DNA of 64,000 nucleotides from Prosopocoilus inquinatus (taxonomy: Eukaryota > Arthropoda > Insecta > Coleoptera > Lucanidae): positions 55,538,101 to 55,602,100 of the forward strand of contig CM069872.1 in the NCBI GenBank assembly GCA_036172665.1, in the 5' to 3' direction. Positions 55,001 to 61,000 of the stretch are shown here, piece after piece (position 1 is the first letter of the stretch; each line of letters opens with the position of its first letter). The translations under genes and the position numbers were made by a program. Below the pieces are notes generated by a model. It had not been told where the DNA came from, did no database searches, and was given only the letters and a program-made list of their open reading frames with translations.

Positions 55001-58000
55001 CTTTTAAAGTCTGCGCGGGGTGGAATTTTTATGGGGGGGTTGGGCCGGCGACTTTGCGCGCCATAAAAATTGCGTGCTTTACGCTTGTCGCTTGCATGTG
55101 GCGCCTTGGGGTAAACAGCCCTATATCTGACAATGAGTTAAAAATATGCGCTTGAAAGTAAATAACGAGTTAAAAAATTCGATTCTAATTTGCCCCCGTC
55201 GCCTCGCCTGGGGAAAATTAGCCACGAACACCCCGCAACGACCGCCCAAATTGGTCGGTGATATAATTGAATAAATTTTCACTTTTTATGGAAAAGTTTT
55301 TCTCTTTTCGGTTAACAAACAAACAAGCAAGCATGCACCTTGCTTCATTCATTCATTCATCCATCCATCCATCCACCTGGCGCCCTTCGTATCTCTCGTG
55401 CATGTACGTGACCCCCCCAAATTAATGGCTGTATATGTCGCCGTCCGAACCCTAAACTGTAAAATACACGTTAGGCTAGGGGGTCAAACGTGCATCGGTA
55501 ATTACCCCCGTGGTAACTTCGCCCACTGCGAAGCCCTTCGTAGTCCCACATACTATACACAGGTTGGCGATTGTGTTTGTTGTGCGTGCGCGTTATTTTA
55601 ACGTGATGTGTAGTAACTCATTTGGCTTTATTGATCCGAATATGCTAATATTGGAAGTGTTTTTCCCCGCACGTAAGACGTTCGTTTCATCATCGTAAAT
55701 TACAATGCGACGAGAAATAAATTAAAACGCCCGGCGCTCTCTGTTTATTTAACAACCCCTTCAATGTACTGGCTATTTTTGGGATGCCTCTCTTGTATTT
55801 TGTTACGTGTTTCCGTTTTCCACCACCACCACCGACTTACTACACATTAATTACAATATTAAGAATTAATTAGTTGCACATGTCTTTCGATTTGAACCGC
55901 AAACAAACCAGGAAGTTGCCATTTCGATGAGGAAAGCCGCCACAACATATTAAAAAAACAAAAGATGCGTTCAATTAAAATTAATAAAATAATCAAATCA
56001 GGGGGTTGGTTTTTTCTTTTCCTTTCTTTTTTCTGCTGAAGCACCTGATCATGACGAAGAGCCCAACCCAACAACTTTCTTTCTTTCTTCCTGAAATTAA
56101 AAAGAAGTCACTTCTGTGATGGCAAGTGACAATCTAACTGTGATTAATTCATTTTTTCTTTGCAGATGGCTTCTTTGCCGGTATCTCGAGGCTCGACTTA
56201 CTCAAGTTCAGATTCTGATGACTCGGATGCAGACAGTGCAATGCTCGCCTCGTGCAGCTTGCAGGAGATCAACCAGGAAGACCTAGCCGCAATCTTGCCA
56301 GACCAACAGGAGATAGACACCTTCGGTGGTTTCGAATGCAGAACCGACAAGAACTCCTCGCAGACCGGTAAGTCACCCTTTTAATAACACCTTCATTTTC
56401 TATACGGGGGCCCTAACAAACGAATGCCAGTTATTGAAGGGGATGCTTCAGGCTCCGACATGGAACTCCCCCAGCAGGCGGTGAACGCGCTCATTCAGAG
56501 GACAACGGAGAGCTCCAGCGAGTGTGAATCCCACGCGCCCCCCAACCCCAGCACGCTCTACGCCAACAGCCTCCTGCAGCAGTTCGTCGCCCAGACGCAA
56601 TTACTGAACGCCCCATCCGCAGCGCCCCCGTCGAGCAGTGAAATTGTTGGGGGTAACTTGGTGAACTCGCTGAACCCGGATGTTCAGAATAATTCCGGCG
56701 CAGACATCGAGACAATCAAGAGGAAGAGGGGGAGGCCGAGGAAGTTCCACAAGAGCGAAGTGAAAACCGCAGCGGCGAAAAAAACCACCCTGAAAGTCGA
56801 GTACTCGGCTGATCCAAACGTTTCCCCTGACTCGGGGATTCAAAACAGCCCCGATCATGTATCATCCAGCCCCGAGGCAAGCCCCATCCCCAACACGGGC
56901 AAGACGAAATTAAACAATCAAACCGAGAAGAGAAACGGTGCTTCCAACAAGAAACCCCCCAAGGCGGCGGTTGTTGAAGCGAGCAACAAGACTGCCAACA
57001 CCAACAAAACAACAAATAATCTCGCCAGTAAACTCAAGGAGCAAAATAAACTGCCCGTCACTTCGAATCGGTTTGATCGAGTTTTGTATGGCAACACCGA
57101 TCGGGTCTTGTATCCACCAAGGCGGAAAGTTGGAAGGCCCCCGATACATCGCAAGGGCCCAGGCCGACCTCCCAAACACAAACCTGCGCAGAGTGTCCCG
57201 GTGGATGCACCAGCGAATAAAGCGAGTGAATCTGCGGGGGTGAAAAATACAAGCACTGCGAAGCCCTCCTCGGTCAATAAAGTTGAGCCGGCGAAAGCCG
57301 CGAGCAAGAACAAGAAGGCCCCCTCGAAAAACAGCCACGACAAAGACATAGTACAAATAACATCCACCACCCACAACTTAAGCCTGGGGAAGTTAGAATC
57401 GTCAAAAAATAAAGACACCACGACGACCGCGTCCAAAAAATCAAAAATCCTCTCGCTCAATGAAATCTGCGAGCGAGTTAGCAGGCGGCTTGAACAGAGC
57501 AGCAGCTCGAATAAACCCCCGCAGAAGTCGGGGGGCGCCAAACACCAAGAACCCCCCGCCAAGCCGGAGAAAAACCACAAAACGACGAAAGCCGTAAAGA
57601 ACCACCACCACAAGATATCATTCCCGACCAAAAACAAAATGGACAAAATCAAGAGCAAGTACACGACGATCAAGAACGCGAAGCTCATGCACAGCAAGCA
57701 CAAGCACAAGAAGCACAAGAAATGCAAGTTCAAAATACTCAAGCCCATCACCTCGGCCCACCCCGACCCGAAACTCCACGGGGAAGTAGAGAAGCTAGTG
57801 CAGGATTTCATGAAGTGCCTCTTCATAAGCCCCAAGGCGGTGAAGGAGCCCGTCATGGAAATCATTAAAGTCTTCAAGAAGACTTCAAAGAAAAGAAAAG
57901 CCTCCGAGCACACCGAGCGAAAGAAAGGAAAAAAGCAGAACACCACCAGCTCGGTCAACAAGGAGACCAACTCGAACGAGCAGAGGCTGCCCTTGAAAAA

Positions 58001-61000
58001 AAGACACTACCACCTGAGCGCCAGCAACGATAGCAGCGTCACGCCGGTTAACACCACCGAACCCCCCGAACCGTCGAAGCTCGACAAGAAACTCAAAGAA
58101 AACAAGCTGCCGGTTCCGGCTGGGACTAAAAGTGTCACCGAGAAGAAACAGCAAGACTGCGCTAAGAGCCCCCCCACCACCAACAACTTACCCAAGACGT
58201 CTTCTTTGCCCTTGGTTAAAATAAACTGCGCTTCGCCGAAGGCCCCCGGCCTCAACAACAACAACAATGATTACGAAGTAGTCAAAACCAAATCAGTCGG
58301 AAGTCACATAGATGAAGCCATCGAAGCCTGTATTACCCGATACTCATCGAGCAAAGACATGGGGGCGAAGCAAAATGTTAAAGAAGAAAAGGAGGGGGTG
58401 GTACCAGCGGTCCCCGAGGAAAAATCATCAAATATACCGGTGACGACCCCTAAAAAAAGACACCTCCTGGAGATTGCCAACAACAGCAACGAGGTGGTCA
58501 AGCTGAACCTATCGAGCGTTGCCCTCCCCAAGAACAATGAAGAACCGACCAAGGTTAAAGCGGCCAAGCCCTTGGAGAACGTCGTATCCGAAATAAAAAT
58601 GAAGCGTAACCTCTCCCCCAAATTCACCGAGCCCAACGTGCAACAGAAGAAGGCCGAGAGCGTAGCCCAGATCATAACGAGAAAAAAGAACCGACTGGAG
58701 GATTTGACTTCGAGCTTGGTCTCGAAGATAACACCGCCCCCCAACGACTCACCCCCGGAGCCGACGAACAACAGCCAAAAACGAAAGGTGCTTAAACTCG
58801 AAGAGCTGTGCACGCGCGCTTCCGTCATTAAATACCCCATTTGCAAGAAGGCCAAGCCCGCGGAGCCCGAGAAGCAATTGGATTCGGTGGTGGACGAGAA
58901 GCCGACTGGGATTTTCACCCCGACCGTCGATCTGGAGCTGCACATTCCGACCTCTTTGGTCCCCAACAAGATCGACGTGCTGCCGAAACACGAAATCCAA
59001 TCGCCCGCCTTGGAGGAGCAACAACAAGGCCAAGAAATAGAAGGGGGTGACTCGAAGCCAAGCTCGAAAGAAACCGTGGATGCCATTGCACCACCGACAA
59101 TCAAAAAGGCGGCGGCCCCCTTAACCACCTCAACTGAGAGCTGCTCGCTAAGGAAGAGGATACGTAAGCGAAGGGCCATAAACCGCACTGGCTTTCCGAC
59201 TGTTAAGAAGAAGAAAAAAAAGTTTCCTTCTGAGAGCGAAGCCCTCGAGTTGAAGGAGGAAGTCAATACGACATGCGATCGTGTCCCCAAGGAAGGAGAG
59301 AAGTACCTTTCGTTCCTTCAACGGACCGAATGCACGGTGTCGGTCGTTGCCTTGGAGAAACTCCAACTGCCCCAAGATCTGAACCATCCCCCGTTGATAA
59401 ACGACCCGGACGCAGTCTCGAAATGGGAGGTGCTGAGCGAGTGCGATAGTCTCCCCCAGGAAGATCGGATTGAATTCGAGGGCTCCGAGCTCGACATCAA
59501 GCACATCAAGAGGATCCGCGACGTGTCCCCCTCGACTTCGATAGAAACCCGTAGCAGCGACAGGCTGAAGCAGAAGAGGGATTTCACCCCCGAGAGTCGA
59601 GACTGCAACACCGACGATGACCTGACTTTAGAATCTCGCTTGGAAAAGAACAGGCTGCTGATGCAGAAGCACAATCGATTGAAAAGCAGACGCTTTAGGA
59701 ATTTCGAACGCAGGAAAACCAGATATCGCGATGACGAAGTTGATTTCAAGAAGAAACTCAGAGACTTATCCCCGGCGAGCAGCACTGATCTTATAAGTGA
59801 TAAGCGATCACGTGATGATAGGGGGTCGAGCGATGATAATAAAAGGATCAAGAGGACACCGCGTTGGAGGAAGCGGTACCTGGCAGCCGGGCTCTTCTCT
59901 GATTACTACAAGGAAGACGAGTGAGTTTTTATTAATTGTTAAGCGTTAGATTAATTAATACAGGGTCCCCCCAACCCTCCCTGGTAAACCGCGGAAAAGT
60001 CAGAGGATTTAGAAAAAAGTTCATGTCAGGGAATTTGCTTTGCTTGTTTTAATACAAAAGTCGGTGTAATTAATTGTTTTCGAAAATTGGAGAAAAATTG
60101 TTTTAAATTAAAGAAAAAAAAAAAACTGTGAGTGAAAAAGTTTCGCATTTTTAACCCAAAAGAAAAATTGTTGGGATCCTCAATATAGGCAACCATACTG
60201 GCGCGACTGTGTGTTATCCGGGTTGCCTATACTAAGACTTCTTGTTTTCTGAAAAATTGATTTATTTATTTTTTTAACGAAGTAGCATGTTATTAAAATT
60301 AATTGCTGTTGATTTTCATAATTAATTCAAGAATTCTCTCTAAAATTACGAGTGAAAATACAAACATTAATAAATTACGTTAGTTATTTCAGTTCCAAAA
60401 TCAGGCAATATTGAATTAAACATTGCAAAAATTAGGAAGGTTGCGTAAACGCAGACAGTAGCGAATTTTTTTTTATGAATAGTTGGGGAAAGCCTGGAAA
60501 AGTCGGGGAATGCTTCAATGAAAATAAAGTGACAACCCTAATTACATTCACAATTTGAATTATTTTGATTATTTCTGTTCGAAAATCAGGCTCGAACAAT
60601 GTAACAATTGCATGAACACAGTCAGTAGTGTTTTTTTTTTTTTTTTGCTGAGTCGGGGAAAACCTGGAAAAGTCTGGGAACGCTTCAGTGAAAATAAAGT
60701 GGGAACCCTAAATAATTAATTGATTAATTTATAAGCGTTCATTAATAATTATTTTCAATTTTGAAACCAATTCGATAATTAACGCGGGTGATTTAATTTT
60801 TTAATTAAAACATTCGTGCATCTACCAACTAATTATTTTCTGAAATTAAAAATAAGAAAGCAAATTTATTTCACATACATTAGAAAAGAAAAAAAAATAG
60901 GGGATTTATATAATCTCGTCGTATTTTTAATTAAAAAAGGAAGAAAAAAAACGTATTAAGGTGCTTTAGTATAGGCAACCATACAAACGATTATGCTCAT

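Noticed and set aside
55398..55601. 67-codon ORF with several Cys
   Set aside because: Does not join to ash1 exons in phase with recognisable splice sites, and the Cys spacing matches no domain I know.
56918..57970. 350-codon minus-strand ORF
   Set aside because: Antisense shadow of ash1 exon 4: Leu/Phe/Ser-rich because the sense strand is Lys/Glu/Ser-rich.
58304..59290. 328-codon minus-strand ORF
   Set aside because: Antisense shadow of ash1 exon 4, same reason. No signal, splice or family evidence.
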